The position numbers were made by a program, and so were the translations under genes. Positions 27,642 to 36,083 of a DNA stretch of 64,000 nucleotides are shown piece after piece (the first letter of the stretch is position 1; each line of letters begins with the position of its first letter). Source of the stretch: Mariniradius saccharolyticus AK6 (GTDB taxonomy: Bacteria; Bacteroidota; Bacteroidia; Cytophagales; Cyclobacteriaceae); the NCBI RefSeq assembly GCF_000330725.2, contig NZ_AMZY02000001.1, forward strand, positions 164,094 to 228,093. Direction: 5' to 3'. The notes beneath the pieces are model-generated. The model was not told the DNA's origin. It saw nothing but the letters and a program-made list of their open reading frames with translations, and ran no database searches.

Positions 27642-28121
27642 ATGAAAGACATGCTCGTCCGCCTTTTGGAACTTCCTGATATTTCGGAGACGGAAAGTCA
27701 GCTTGCAAAGGAGAGAATCATTTTCCGTAGACCCATTCCGCCGGAGAAGTCCTTTGTCCAAAACTGGGTGATGGAGCATTTTGGGCAGTATTGGGCCAAT
27801 GAAGTCGATGCGGCTTTTTCACATCTTCCTGTTCATTGCTTCATTGCGCAGCGGGAAAATGAGATACTGGGTTTTGCCTGCTACGAAGCTACGGCCAAGA
27901 ACTTCTTTGGGCCCACAGGCACCTTGGAAAGCATGCGGGGAAAAGGCATTGGCAAGGTCCTGTTGGTCAAAAGCCTCCAAGCCCTTCGGGAAATGGGCTA
28001 TGCCTACGCCATCATCGGCGGCGTGGGTCCTGCTGACTTCTACAAAAATGCCGTCGGCGCAGTGGTGATCGATCGCTCGGAATACAGCATTTACGAAAAC
28101 CTGTTGAGGAAAAAACCATGA
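27642..28121 (+). CDS. GNAT family N-acetyltransferase
   Basis: A 159-residue GNAT fold. The acetyl-CoA loop is seen as SMRGKGIGKVLLVKSLQALREMGYAYAIIGG, and the C-terminal strand includes FYKNAVGA. It starts 12 bp after the GHL10 gene and overlaps the permease gene by 4 bp (ATGA), so it is co-translated with it. The acceptor is unknown; the operon suggests an amino sugar or muropeptide product. Confidence 0.85.
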   Translation: MKDMLVRLLELPDISETESQLAKERIIFRRPIPPEKSFVQNWVMEHFGQYWANEVDAAFSHLPVHCFIAQRENEILGFACYEATAKNFFGPTGTLESMRGKGIGKVLLVKSLQALREMGYAYAIIGGVGPADFYKNAVGAVVIDRSEYSIYENLLRKKP

Positions 28122-29386
28122 GCAAGACCCCACGCAACAATCCTTGGTACTGGGTGCCTTTACTTTATTTGACGGAGGGTATCCCCTACGTACTGATCAT
28201 CACCGTGTCGGTCATCATGTATAAAAAGCTCGGCGTCGACAACTCGGACATTGGCCTTTATACCAGTTTTTTGTACCTCCCATGGGTCATCAAGCCACTT
28301 TGGAGCCCGATGGTGGATTTGTATGGGACAAAGCGGAAATGGTTTCTCGGGATGCAACTGGTGCTGGCAGCGGCTTTCCTGGGTGTAGGCTTGAGTTTGC
28401 CCACGAATCAGTTTTTTGTCATGAGCTTGGCTTGCTTCTGGGTGGCCGCTTTTGCTTCCGCAACTAACGACATCGCTTCGGACGGCTTTTATCTGCTGGC
28501 GCTAAAGGAAGACCAACAATCCTTTTTCATCGGGCTGAGGAGCACTTTCTACCGCGTGGCCATGGTCACCGGACAGGGATTGATCGTGATTCTGGCGGGT
28601 TGGCTGGAGGTAAAGTATTGCGACAATACCCAGGCTTGGTCGCTGACGATGGTTGTCGTGGCGGGGCTGATGTTTGTATTGACCCTTGTCAATTGGCTGC
28701 TCACACCCAACATTGAGACACAGGCAAATTATGTAAAAGAAGAAAGCCTGACCTTTGGGAAGGTGTTTGTATCGTTTTTCGCAAAAAAAGACATCGGGAT
28801 AGCTTTGGCATTTATCCTGCTGTACCGCTTGGGCGAATCGCAGTTGTTGAAAATCGCCTCTCCCTTCCTCTTGGACACCCGTGAAGCTGGAGGCCTCGGC
28901 CTCAGCACCACCGACGTGGGTTTGATTTATGGGACTTTTGGCGTCATCGCCTTGTCTTTGGGAGGAATAATTGGCGGCATCGTCATTTCCCGGGATGGCT
29001 TGGGTAAATGGCTTCTGCCCATGATTTTGTCCCTCAACGTGCCCAATTTCCTCTACTATGTCCTCGCCTATTTACAGCCCGAATCCGCTTTTTGGGCAGG
29101 TGCGGTCGTCGTGACGGAGCAATTGGGATATGGATTTGGCTTTGCAGCCTTTATGATGTACCTCATCTATGTCGCCGATGGACCTGCCAAAACCTCCCAC
29201 TATGCCCTCGCCACGGGCTTCATGGCCATGGGCATGATGCTGCCAGGCATGGCAAGCGGATTTGTCCAGGAGTGGCTTGGGTACGAAGGATTCTTCCTTT
29301 GGGTCGTGGCATCGGCCGTCCCAGGAATATGGTTAGTTCGCTATGTGAAGTTTCCGAGGGAGTTTGGGAAGAAAAAAGAGGGATGA
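28118..29386 (+). CDS. AmpG-like MFS muropeptide permease
   Basis: A 422-residue, 12-helix major facilitator protein. The opening YWVPLLYLTEGIPYVLI and the following KPLWSPMVDLYGTKRKW resemble AmpG, which imports GlcNAc-anhydroMurNAc (peptide) during cell-wall recycling. As last gene of an amidase-GHL10-GNAT operon it would bring degraded murein sugars into the cytoplasm. Assignment to AmpG over other sugar MFS carriers rests on these motifs and context. Confidence 0.82.
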   Translation: MSKTPRNNPWYWVPLLYLTEGIPYVLIITVSVIMYKKLGVDNSDIGLYTSFLYLPWVIKPLWSPMVDLYGTKRKWFLGMQLVLAAAFLGVGLSLPTNQFFVMSLACFWVAAFASATNDIASDGFYLLALKEDQQSFFIGLRSTFYRVAMVTGQGLIVILAGWLEVKYCDNTQAWSLTMVVVAGLMFVLTLVNWLLTPNIETQANYVKEESLTFGKVFVSFFAKKDIGIALAFILLYRLGESQLLKIASPFLLDTREAGGLGLSTTDVGLIYGTFGVIALSLGGIIGGIVISRDGLGKWLLPMILSLNVPNFLYYVLAYLQPESAFWAGAVVVTEQLGYGFGFAAFMMYLIYVADGPAKTSHYALATGFMAMGMMLPGMASGFVQEWLGYEGFFLWVVASAVPGIWLVRYVKFPREFGKKKEG

Positions 29387-30084
29387 GGGATTGGGAGATA
29401 AGGGATTGAGGGATGAAGGGATAAAGGTAAAGGATGAAGGGTGGAGCCGTTGTCTTTGTCATTCCGAGTTATTAAAATTTGGCATTTACGGGAGGGCAAT
29501 TACAGCTGCCGCCCGTCATGCTGAACCGTAGCTTGCGGAGGGAAGCATCCCCTGAATTGAGGAGACCCTTCTCCACGATAACAATCGGGACCTCAGGGTG
29601 ACGATTCATAAGTGTGTCATTAGTAGTCACGAGGAATCTAAGCAGGTTAGTACAATAGACCCCTGCTCCGTCGGGGTGACAAAGTAAAACGTTTTGAAAA
29701 CCCTGAACCTGAATTAAGAACAAAGGGACCATCCGTCTTCCCGAAGACCATTCTTCGTCATTCCGAGTTTTTAGGATTTGGCATTTGCAGAAAGGCAATG
29801 ACAACAGATTCAAACCCCCAACGGGGGTTGAACCTTGAGTAGCCCCGGGTTTCTCCCGATAATTATCGTGGACCGGGGATTTGAAGAAATTGAAATATGA
29901 CCCTCAACCCAGAAGGGGTTGAACTATTGAATTTGGGATTCTTGTCATTGGTAGGTCCCGATCGCTATCGTAGAGAGGAATCTAACCAGTTTAATACATT
30001 AGACCCCTCCTCCGTCGGGGTGACAAAGTAAAGACTTTTGATAATCTTGAACTGGTTTTGGTATTTTACGGGGTACTGAGTGGG
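29387..30084. repeat. Repeat-filled intergenic region
   Basis: No credible gene. It holds a purine minisatellite (29386-29440, GGGATTGAGGGATGAAGGG type); one complete copy of a composite dispersed element (about 29759-29985); an additional CATTCCGAG...TTTGGCATT box at 29462-29488; and an about 85-bp direct repeat at 29631-29716 and 29975-30056 sharing GTCGGGGTGACAAAGTAAA. It lies between the ampG-like gene and the converging SIMPL gene. Confidence 0.7.
29759..29985 (+). repeat. Composite dispersed element, copy 1
   Basis: Order: CATTCCGAG...ATTTGGCATTT box, AAACCCCCAACGGGGGTT hairpin, GAACCTTGA linker, CCCCGGGT...CCGGGG hairpin arms with an insert, CAACCC...GGGGTTGAACTATTGA, then GGGATTCTTGTCATT and a GAGGAATCTAA end. 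Copy 2 is at 33860-34052 with the same order and spacing. Confidence 0.7.
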
Positions 30085-30786
30085 CTAGAAGGTATACGCC
30101 ACCCTCACCCGATCGGAAATCTTCTGTACATCCGGGTTGAAAACCGGGGATTCGTAGGCATCCATGGCGGCCACTTCCATCTTCGCTGCGCCACGGAGCA
30201 CCACAGGGTAGTTGTTGGCAGGTGCGCCGTAACTGATGTGGAATACCTTGATGGTTTGGATACCCATGGCCTTGGCGATCGTTTCGGCTTTGGACTTGGC
30301 ATCGGCGAGGGCCAGTTCGAGAAGCTGTTTCTCGGTAGACTTACGCAATTCATCCGAGACTACAAACTGCACCTGAAAGCCCATATCCGCAGTCTGATGG
30401 AGGGTTTCGGTGATTTTGACCAAGTTGTCGCCGGTGTTTTTCAGCTTGATTTTGATGTTTTGGCTGGCCACATAGCCGCTGTCCTTGGAGGAGTTGTTGG
30501 TCCAGATACGGTTCACATTCACGAAGTAATTGTCCACCGTGAAGACATAATCCTTCACTTTGGTCTTCTTCAAAGCATCCTCGATTGACTTGGTTTTTTT
30601 GTTGAGGCCATTGGTCGCATCGGCCACCTTCAGGGCCTTCTCGACCACGTTGATCTGGATAACAGCCTCGTCGGGCATGACGGAGACTTCACTGACGCCT
30701 TCCACCTCGATGAGGGGGATTTCCTTTTGGGCAAAGGCCGTAAATGCCAACAAGAAGAGCGGGAGAATATAAATCAGCTTTTTCAT
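30085..30786 (-). CDS. SIMPL domain (DUF541) exported protein
   Basis: A 233-residue protein with a cleavable signal peptide (KLIYILPLFLLAFTAFAQ) followed by one SIMPL/DUF541 domain: IEVEGVSEVSVMPDEAVIQI at the start, and a central AKSKAETIAKAMGI helix. Family members are periplasmic or outer-membrane associated and form oligomers, with no agreed function. The domain occupies nearly the whole protein. It stands alone, flanked by repeats on the 3' side. Confidence 0.9.
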   Translation of the reverse strand: MKKLIYILPLFLLAFTAFAQKEIPLIEVEGVSEVSVMPDEAVIQINVVEKALKVADATNGLNKKTKSIEDALKKTKVKDYVFTVDNYFVNVNRIWTNNSSKDSGYVASQNIKIKLKNTGDNLVKITETLHQTADMGFQVQFVVSDELRKSTEKQLLELALADAKSKAETIAKAMGIQTIKVFHISYGAPANNYPVVLRGAAKMEVAAMDAYESPVFNPDVQKISDRVRVAYTF

Positions 30787-31131
30787 GGTCTAAGTTTCGT
30801 TTATTTCCCAGACGTTTCAAAATCCAGGCCCGTTTTGGGGAAAGGGTGGGATTTAACGGAAATTAAGAAAAGAGATGGGAGATCTGAGACGGGAGACATA
30901 AGACTCTAGACTCAAGACTTGGGATTTGAGAAATCGGATGGCGCAGGCAAGGACACCACTTTTACCGGATATACTTGCCTTTTTTAAAAAAACAATCCGC
31001 AAATCAAGAGAGCATTTTATAACCTGTATCCAAAATCTACTATCTTAGGAGGTGGGTAAAAACGAGATAAACCTTCCTCTATCCACCTGAATCCGGGGCC
31101 AAAAGCGAAGGTTTGTTTCGGGAATATACAA
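30787..31131. other. Non-coding region before the cassette-like island
   Basis: Positions 30860-30930 hold a degenerate GAGATGGGAGATCTGAGACGGGAGACATAAGAC minisatellite in two short stretches. The rest is A+T-rich with no credible ORF. Positions 31050-31100 contain a loose inverted repeat (GGAGGTGGG ... CCACCT) that could be a degenerate upstream recombination site. Confidence 0.4.
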
Positions 31132-31154
31132 GTTGCCTGTAATCTAATGAAACC

Positions 31155-31889
31155 ATGAGAAAGCGATACATTTTTATATTACTGATAAGTTCAATAACAC
31201 TTGGACAAAGTTGTGGTCAGACCAATAATAATAAATCAAAAATAACTTATATGGATAATTTTGAACTATCTCCAGAGAATGCACATCCAAAAGCAAAAGA
31301 ATTATTGACTGCTGATTTTTATTGGAGTCCTATTGAAGAAAGTGCTCCATTCGGGAGTGATGATGGTTCTGATGCATTTTATGGATTTAGAGAATGGAGA
31401 TTTAAAAATAAGACTGAATCACCAATAGAATATCTACAAGAGCTTATCAATGAATGGGGATTTCCTCCATTTGATTGGAATACTCTTGATACGATGAAAA
31501 TTAATGAATATATAAGTGGAAATAATACGATTGATAATTCATCCATTCAAGACCAAATTCCAGCAATGAAAGAACATTTTAAAGAAATGGCAGAGAGAGA
31601 AGGGAAAGAGTTTGACGAAGCACTCTTTTATCAATCGTTTAATTCAGCAACTGGAGATATGGGCGGGACTTATTTGTTAGGAATAGATAATGCAATTATC
31701 GCTGTTGGTTTTGGACAATTTGTTTTAGAAGGAGTAATTAATAAAGAATTAGCTGGATTGACAAAAATTGCATTGCAAAGAGAAATGACTCAACTCTTGT
31801 TAGACAGGTGGGGTGAATACAAAGTGACTAGGGTAAAGCTATTGAATCAAATGATTTCTGATATTAACAAAATAGAGATTAAAGAATAA
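31155..31889 (+). CDS. Unknown secreted protein in AT-rich cassette-like island
   Basis: A 244-residue protein with a hydrophobic N-terminus (YIFILLISSITLGQSC), probably a signal or weak lipobox (Cys20). The mature part has FYWSPIEESAPFGSDDGSDAF near residue 55; this loosely recalls uncharacterised YfeS-type proteins, but I would not rely on it. Codon use and base composition are markedly more A+T-rich than the neighbours, indicating transfer. The gene is bracketed by the 10-bp inverted repeat GTTGCCTGTA (31132) / TACAGGCAAC (31894), as in a mobile gene cassette. Function unknown. Confidence 0.6.
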   Translation: MRKRYIFILLISSITLGQSCGQTNNNKSKITYMDNFELSPENAHPKAKELLTADFYWSPIEESAPFGSDDGSDAFYGFREWRFKNKTESPIEYLQELINEWGFPPFDWNTLDTMKINEYISGNNTIDNSSIQDQIPAMKEHFKEMAEREGKEFDEALFYQSFNSATGDMGGTYLLGIDNAIIAVGFGQFVLEGVINKELAGLTKIALQREMTQLLLDRWGEYKVTRVKLLNQMISDINKIEIKE

Positions 31890-31893
31890 AAAC

Positions 31894-32030
31894 TACAGGC
31901 AACATCATATATAAAATATTGGTGGTTAGGTGTTTATGCGAAACTTTCTGCCCCGCACCAACTTTTGTAACGGCAGACAGTGATATCGCCCGCAATCCCC
32001 AACATTTCATATATGTGGCCGTTATAGGGC
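31894..32030. repeat. Long imperfect palindrome, attC-like recombination site candidate
   Basis: The 137-bp segment begins TACAGGCAAC and ends GTTATAGGGC. Its arms pair in order: CATATATAAAATATTGGTGG on the left matches the complement of the right-hand segment near 32005-32017 at most positions, and an inner stem CTTTCTGCC / GGCAGACAG (8 of 9) flanks a loop at about 31951-31969. Outer ends AAC and GTT, bulges and length resemble integron attC sites, though the outer 7-mers deviate from RYYYAAC/GTTRRRY. Confidence 0.5.
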
Positions 32031-32060
32031 ATTTTAAAGGACGACCAACAAATAACACAG

Positions 32061-32420
32061 ATGAACGATAAAGAATTAACAGATAGGATTAAAAATGCAA
32101 TCATTTTGCTTTCAGATAGACACTCTTTTAAAGTTGGCGACTTGACATTTGGATGCGACAATCAAAATAATTTTTTCGTTTCAGGTTGGGTAGAGAGTCA
32201 TGAACTTAAGAACATATCAAAAACAAGAGCCATAAACGAATTGACCGAAACAAAGCAATTATTCTCGAAAATGCTTGCAGTATCCACTGACTTAAAAAAA
32301 TTTATTGAAAACCGAAACGTAGAATATTCACTTTGTTACAACTATGGAATGGGAAGCATTGAGTTATGCAAAGAAAGAAAGGGAAATATTGAATGGACAT
32401 TAGAATTAATTGGCAATTAG
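32061..32420 (+). CDS. Unknown small protein in AT-rich cassette-like island
   Basis: A 119-residue soluble protein, A+T-rich like the preceding ORF, with no signal peptide and no family I recognise. It contains two predicted helices (KELTDRIKNAIILLSDRH and ISKTRAINELTETKQLFSKM) and beta segments, including YSLCYNYGMGSIELCKE. It starts 31 bp after the palindrome end, the normal position for a cassette ORF. I found no complementary half-site at its 3' side. Confidence 0.55.
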   Translation: MNDKELTDRIKNAIILLSDRHSFKVGDLTFGCDNQNNFFVSGWVESHELKNISKTRAINELTETKQLFSKMLAVSTDLKKFIENRNVEYSLCYNYGMGSIELCKERKGNIEWTLELIGN

Positions 32421-32863
32421 GGAATTACATAAACAATTGTTAGAAGACGGAATTTCAGGAGACCAATATTTCCTTCACCGACTTTTTGGCCCGCCTAAGT
32501 ATAGTATAAACTTTCGGTCGTGGCTGGGTAGAATTTGTAATTGGACTTCAAGCTCAAAAACCGCAACGGTCGATACCCCTGCTAACCCTTAAGCAAGGGT
32601 CGCAAAGTTTGGACCTTCAATGATTTTTATCTGTAAAAGACAATAACTAAAATCAAACCAACAATAAGTATCATGGCCATTCCAACCATCAGTTTCCAAC
32701 TAAACTTCTTCCATGGGAATAAAGGCATAGCTATATAATTTTTGCTGAAATTATTTCGATTAAATCCTTTAACGGACTCTCACTGAACCCCTATCAGTTC
32801 ACCTCGAACCAATAACTTTATAACCTTATAACCGAATAACTTTTCAACTCAACAACCTTCCCC
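32421..32863. other. Non-coding region after the cassette-like ORFs
   Basis: It is A+T-rich with a possible 33-codon minus-strand ORF at 32627-32728 and, near 32575-32605, an inverted motif ACCCTTAAGCAAGGGT. Positions 32800-32840 carry CCAATAACTTTATAACC-type tandem motifs. No other gene is supported. Confidence 0.4.
32627..32728 (-). CDS. Possible 33-aa single-pass membrane peptide
   Basis: The frame MPLFPWKKFSWKLMVGM continues with a hydrophobic stretch ending LVIVFYR. It has a basic N-terminus, one transmembrane helix and an Arg end, the typical shape of a bacterial small membrane protein. No Shine-Dalgarno is visible. It lies 135 bp downstream of tyrA, same strand. Confidence 0.35.
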   Translation of the reverse strand: MPLFPWKKFSWKLMVGMAMILIVGLILVIVFYR

Positions 32864-33712
32864 TCATCCCCCCAAATCCAAAATCTCCCGGATCTTGTTG
32901 ATCTTTTCCATTTCGTGGTAGATACCCTCGTAGTCATCGGCGATGATCTTGTCGCGGAACTTGGACAGGTTGGCGATATAAAGGCTCATGGCCTCGAGGA
33001 TATTCTTCTTGTTTTCCTGCATGATGGGGGCCCACATCGCCGGGGAACTCTTGGCCAAACGCACCGTCGACGCAAACCCCGAACCGGCCATATCGAAGAT
33101 GTTTTTCTCGTCTTCCATCTTGTCGAGCACGGTCTTGCCCAGCATAAAGGAAGTAATATGCGACAAATGGGATACAAAGGCCAGGTGCTTGTCGTGTTCC
33201 TCAGGGTCCATAAAGCGCAGCTTCATGTTCAAGGCTTCCAAGACCTCATAGGCCTTGGCTTTGAGGTGGATATTGGTTTTCTCCATCTCGCAAATGATGA
33301 AGACTTTGCGGTCCAGTAGGTCCACCTTTGCCGCCTTCGGTCCGGAGTATTCCGTGCCCGCAATCGGGTGCCCAGCCAAGTATTGCTCACGCTTGGGATG
33401 GTCTTCCACGGATTTGCAGAGGAGTTCCTTGGCCGAACCGAAGTCCACGACCAGCGTCTCGGGACCAATGCGGTCCAGGGTCTCCTGCAAAAGTGCCCGC
33501 AAGGTATTGGCAGGCGTCGCCAATATGATGATGTCGGTATCGGAATCTGCCTGGTTTCTGGCTTCGTCCACCAAACCCAGCGTCAGGGCATCTTCCAGGT
33601 TTTTGGGATTGGAGTCAAATCCGGTGAGCTTGATTTCCGGTTTTGCTTTCTTCAGTGCCAAAGCAAAAGAGCCTCCCAAAAGACCCAAACCGACGATGTG
33701 TATTTTTTTCAT
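32864..33712 (-). CDS. tyrA: Prephenate dehydrogenase TyrA
   Basis: NAD(P)-dependent oxidative decarboxylation of prephenate to 4-hydroxyphenylpyruvate in tyrosine synthesis. The 282 residues open with the Rossmann motif IHIVGLGLLGGSFALALKK and contain GHPIAGTEYSGPKAA with the catalytic His and the FVSHLSHITSF helix. It lacks a chorismate mutase domain; that activity is supplied by the fusions upstream. It is the last gene of the minus-strand aromatic set, separated from the aminotransferase by a 368-bp repeat region. Confidence 0.94.
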   Translation of the reverse strand: MKKIHIVGLGLLGGSFALALKKAKPEIKLTGFDSNPKNLEDALTLGLVDEARNQADSDTDIIILATPANTLRALLQETLDRIGPETLVVDFGSAKELLCKSVEDHPKREQYLAGHPIAGTEYSGPKAAKVDLLDRKVFIICEMEKTNIHLKAKAYEVLEALNMKLRFMDPEEHDKHLAFVSHLSHITSFMLGKTVLDKMEDEKNIFDMAGSGFASTVRLAKSSPAMWAPIMQENKKNILEAMSLYIANLSKFRDKIIADDYEGIYHEMEKINKIREILDLGG

Positions 33713-34080
33713 AAAATGGATAAGGGATGAATTAAGAATTTACAATGATGAATGATGAATGGGTAACCCGTTGTCTTTGTCATTCTGAGGAACGAGGAAT
33801 CTATTGGAATACCTGCTACGGGAGACGAATACACGATGGAAGGGAGACCGTTTGTCTTTGTCATTCCGAGTTCTTAAAATTTGGCATTTAAAGAAAGGTA
33901 ATGACAGCAGATTCAAACCCCCAACGGGGGTTGAACCTTGAATAGCCCCGGGTGTTAACCCGGGGTATAGTGTGATGCAAATTTGAATCAACCCCAAAGG
34001 GGTTGAACTATTGATATTGGGATTCTTGTCATTAGTAAGAACGAGAAATCTAATGAAAGACGGAAGAGCTATCCTTGACA
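33713..34080. repeat. Repeat region inside the aromatic gene set
   Basis: It contains AATTTACAATGATGAATGATG (33735-33757), two GTCATTCNGAG-type boxes (33779 and 33860) and copy 2 of the composite dispersed element. No ORF is credible. It interrupts the order aminotransferase-tyrA. Confidence 0.7.
33860..34052 (+). repeat. Composite dispersed element, copy 2
   Basis: Same order as the copy at 29759: CATTCCGAG box, AAACCCCCAACGGGGGTT hairpin, GAACCTTGAATAG, a CCCCGGGTGTTAACCCGGGG hairpin (perfect 7-bp arms), CAACCCCAAAGGGGTTG hairpin, ACTATTGA, GGGATTCTTGTCATT. A partial third copy is at 61234-61288. Confidence 0.72.
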
Positions 34081-35223
34081 TCATATCCGATCGATTGCTT
34101 CTTTGATTTTTTCCTCGCTCACGCAAAGGGAAAATCGAATATAACCTTGTCCCTGTATGCCGAATACGGTCCCCGGTGTGACAAAGATCGATTTCTCATG
34201 CAGCAGGTAATCGACCCATGCCTCGGCGGATTTTCCGTCTTGGATTTTGCACCAGACAAACATCCCTGCGCTTTCTTTTTCATAGGAAAAACCCAACTTC
34301 GAGGCCAATTCCCAAATCAGCCTCCTTCTCTCGGCATAGGTCCGGTTCAAGGCGTCGTACCAATCCTGTCCCAGTCCCAAGGCCGCGACCGCACCCTGCT
34401 GAATGCCCAAAAACATTCCTGAGTCCATGTTGCTTTTGACCTTGGTCACGGCTTGGATCCATTCCGGCTTGCCCGCCAGCATTCCGACACGCCATCCGGC
34501 CATGTTGGATGTCTTGCTCAAGGAATTCAGTTCTAGGGCGACGTCCATCGCCCCGGCGACTTGGAGTATGCTTTTCGGCTTTGGTTCCAAGACAAAGCTG
34601 TAGGGATTGTCATGGACGATGAGCATACCGTATTTTTTTCCAAAAGCCACAATTTCCTCGAAAACCCCCAAGTCCGCCCGCGCACCCGTCGGCATATGCG
34701 GGTAATTGGCCCACATGATTTTCACTTTGGAAAGATCCCGGGATTCGATTTCCTTCCAATCTGGCCTCCAAGCGTACTCAGCCTTTAGTGCATAGGGAAC
34801 CGCCTTCACGCCGAGCAATGCCGCGACCGAGCGATAGGTCGGATAGCCCGGGTCGGGAACCAACACTTCGTCTCCTGCATCCAAAAAAGTCATCGAGATA
34901 TGCATAATGCCTTCCTTGGATCCCATCAGGGGAAGGATTTCGGAGTTTGGATTGAGTGCGACACCGTAGAATCTCTGGTAAAAATCCGCAAAACCCGCTC
35001 TCAGGGCCGGGACTCCTTGGTATCCTTGGTAGCCGTGGGAATTTGGCTTCCCCGCCGACACAGCCAAGGCCTCCACGACTGAGGGATGGGGTGGCAAGTC
35101 GGGACTGCCGATGCCCATGTTGATGATGGGCTTTCCCGCCGCCTGCAATTGAGCTACCTCCCGGAGTTTTTGGGAGAAGTAATACTCCTGCACATCAGCC
35201 AAGCGTTTGGAATAGCCTTTCAT
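34081..35223 (-). CDS. Class I/II PLP aminotransferase of the aromatic operon
   Basis: A 380-residue fold-type I aminotransferase. The PLP-lysine motif reads NSLSKTSNMAGWRVG, and the cofactor Asp/Tyr region IVHDNPYSFV. It resembles the LL-diaminopimelate/aspartate-type branch. In an operon with pheA (4-bp overlap) and tyrA, the expected role is transamination of phenylpyruvate and 4-hydroxyphenylpyruvate to Phe and Tyr; this is inference from context. Confidence 0.88.
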   Translation of the reverse strand: MKGYSKRLADVQEYYFSQKLREVAQLQAAGKPIINMGIGSPDLPPHPSVVEALAVSAGKPNSHGYQGYQGVPALRAGFADFYQRFYGVALNPNSEILPLMGSKEGIMHISMTFLDAGDEVLVPDPGYPTYRSVAALLGVKAVPYALKAEYAWRPDWKEIESRDLSKVKIMWANYPHMPTGARADLGVFEEIVAFGKKYGMLIVHDNPYSFVLEPKPKSILQVAGAMDVALELNSLSKTSNMAGWRVGMLAGKPEWIQAVTKVKSNMDSGMFLGIQQGAVAALGLGQDWYDALNRTYAERRRLIWELASKLGFSYEKESAGMFVWCKIQDGKSAEAWVDYLLHEKSIFVTPGTVFGIQGQGYIRFSLCVSEEKIKEAIDRI

Positions 35224-36083
35224 CTTGATGCTATATTGGGTTGAAAAACCATACCTGCCTCCTCTTTTCTGCTTCTGTACTCCCCAAAAATCTTAATGCC
35301 GCCACCATGGGCCCGGACAGCCGCCAAGGCGCTTCGGTAATTTTCATAGGTATCGAACACGGTGTCGATGAAAAAGGAATAATTCCAAGGCTCGTCGATC
35401 ACGGGAATGGACTGGATTTTACTCAAGTCCAGGTCGTGGGCACTCAGCAGCGTCAGCAATTTGGCGAGGCTTCCTTTTTCGTTGGAAATGGTCAGTTTGA
35501 GCGAAGCTTTATTGGGAAGGAAATCTGCCGGTTTTCGTTCGCTGCAAAGGAGGATGAAACGGGTGAAGTTGTTTTTCACCGTCTGAATATCGGCTGCCAA
35601 TATCTCCAAATGATAAATCGCCGCGGCGGTTTTGCTGGCGATGGCGCCGATTCCTACTAGGGACTCCTCCCCTATCCTTTGGGCAACGGACGCGGTGTCC
35701 ACATCGTCGATCAGGGAGATTTTTGGATAGTCCTGAAAGAACTTCTTGCACTGCAACAGCGCCATGGGGTGCGAACGGACCTCGGTTAAGTCTTCGATTC
35801 TCTGCCCAGGCAAAGCCATCAGGTTATGTGAAATCGGCAAATAATACTCGTCCATGATCCACAGACCATACCGGTCGATCAACTCATAATTGGGTAAAAT
35901 CGCCCCTGCGATGGAATTCTCGATCGCCATCACGGCATAGGGGCAATGTCCATTGGCCACGGATTTGGCAACTTCCTCAAATGTCCTGAAACCCACGATT
36001 TCAGCTTCATTGCCGAAACAATTGAGCGCCACTTGATGGTGGAACGAACCGGGAATACCTTGGATGGCGATTTTTTGTATCAT
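35220..36083 (-). CDS. pheA: Prephenate dehydratase with ACT domain
   Basis: Converts prephenate to phenylpyruvate. The 287 residues show IQGIPGSFHHQVALNCFG, the catalytic-domain AIENSIAGAILPNYELI, EVRSHPMALLQCKKF and the NNFTRFILL (TRF) motif; the C-terminal ACT domain (about 200-280) senses phenylalanine. There is no mutase domain. It overlaps the DUF486 gene before it and the aminotransferase after it by 4 bp each, a classic coupled arrangement. Confidence 0.95.
   Translation of the reverse strand: MIQKIAIQGIPGSFHHQVALNCFGNEAEIVGFRTFEEVAKSVANGHCPYAVMAIENSIAGAILPNYELIDRYGLWIMDEYYLPISHNLMALPGQRIEDLTEVRSHPMALLQCKKFFQDYPKISLIDDVDTASVAQRIGEESLVGIGAIASKTAAAIYHLEILAADIQTVKNNFTRFILLCSERKPADFLPNKASLKLTISNEKGSLAKLLTLLSAHDLDLSKIQSIPVIDEPWNYSFFIDTVFDTYENYRSALAAVRAHGGGIKIFGEYRSRKEEAGMVFQPNIASR

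Noticed and set aside
29386..30084. Possible CRISPR array
   Set aside because: Repeats are irregularly spaced, hairpin-rich and of several types, with no regular spacers and no cas genes.
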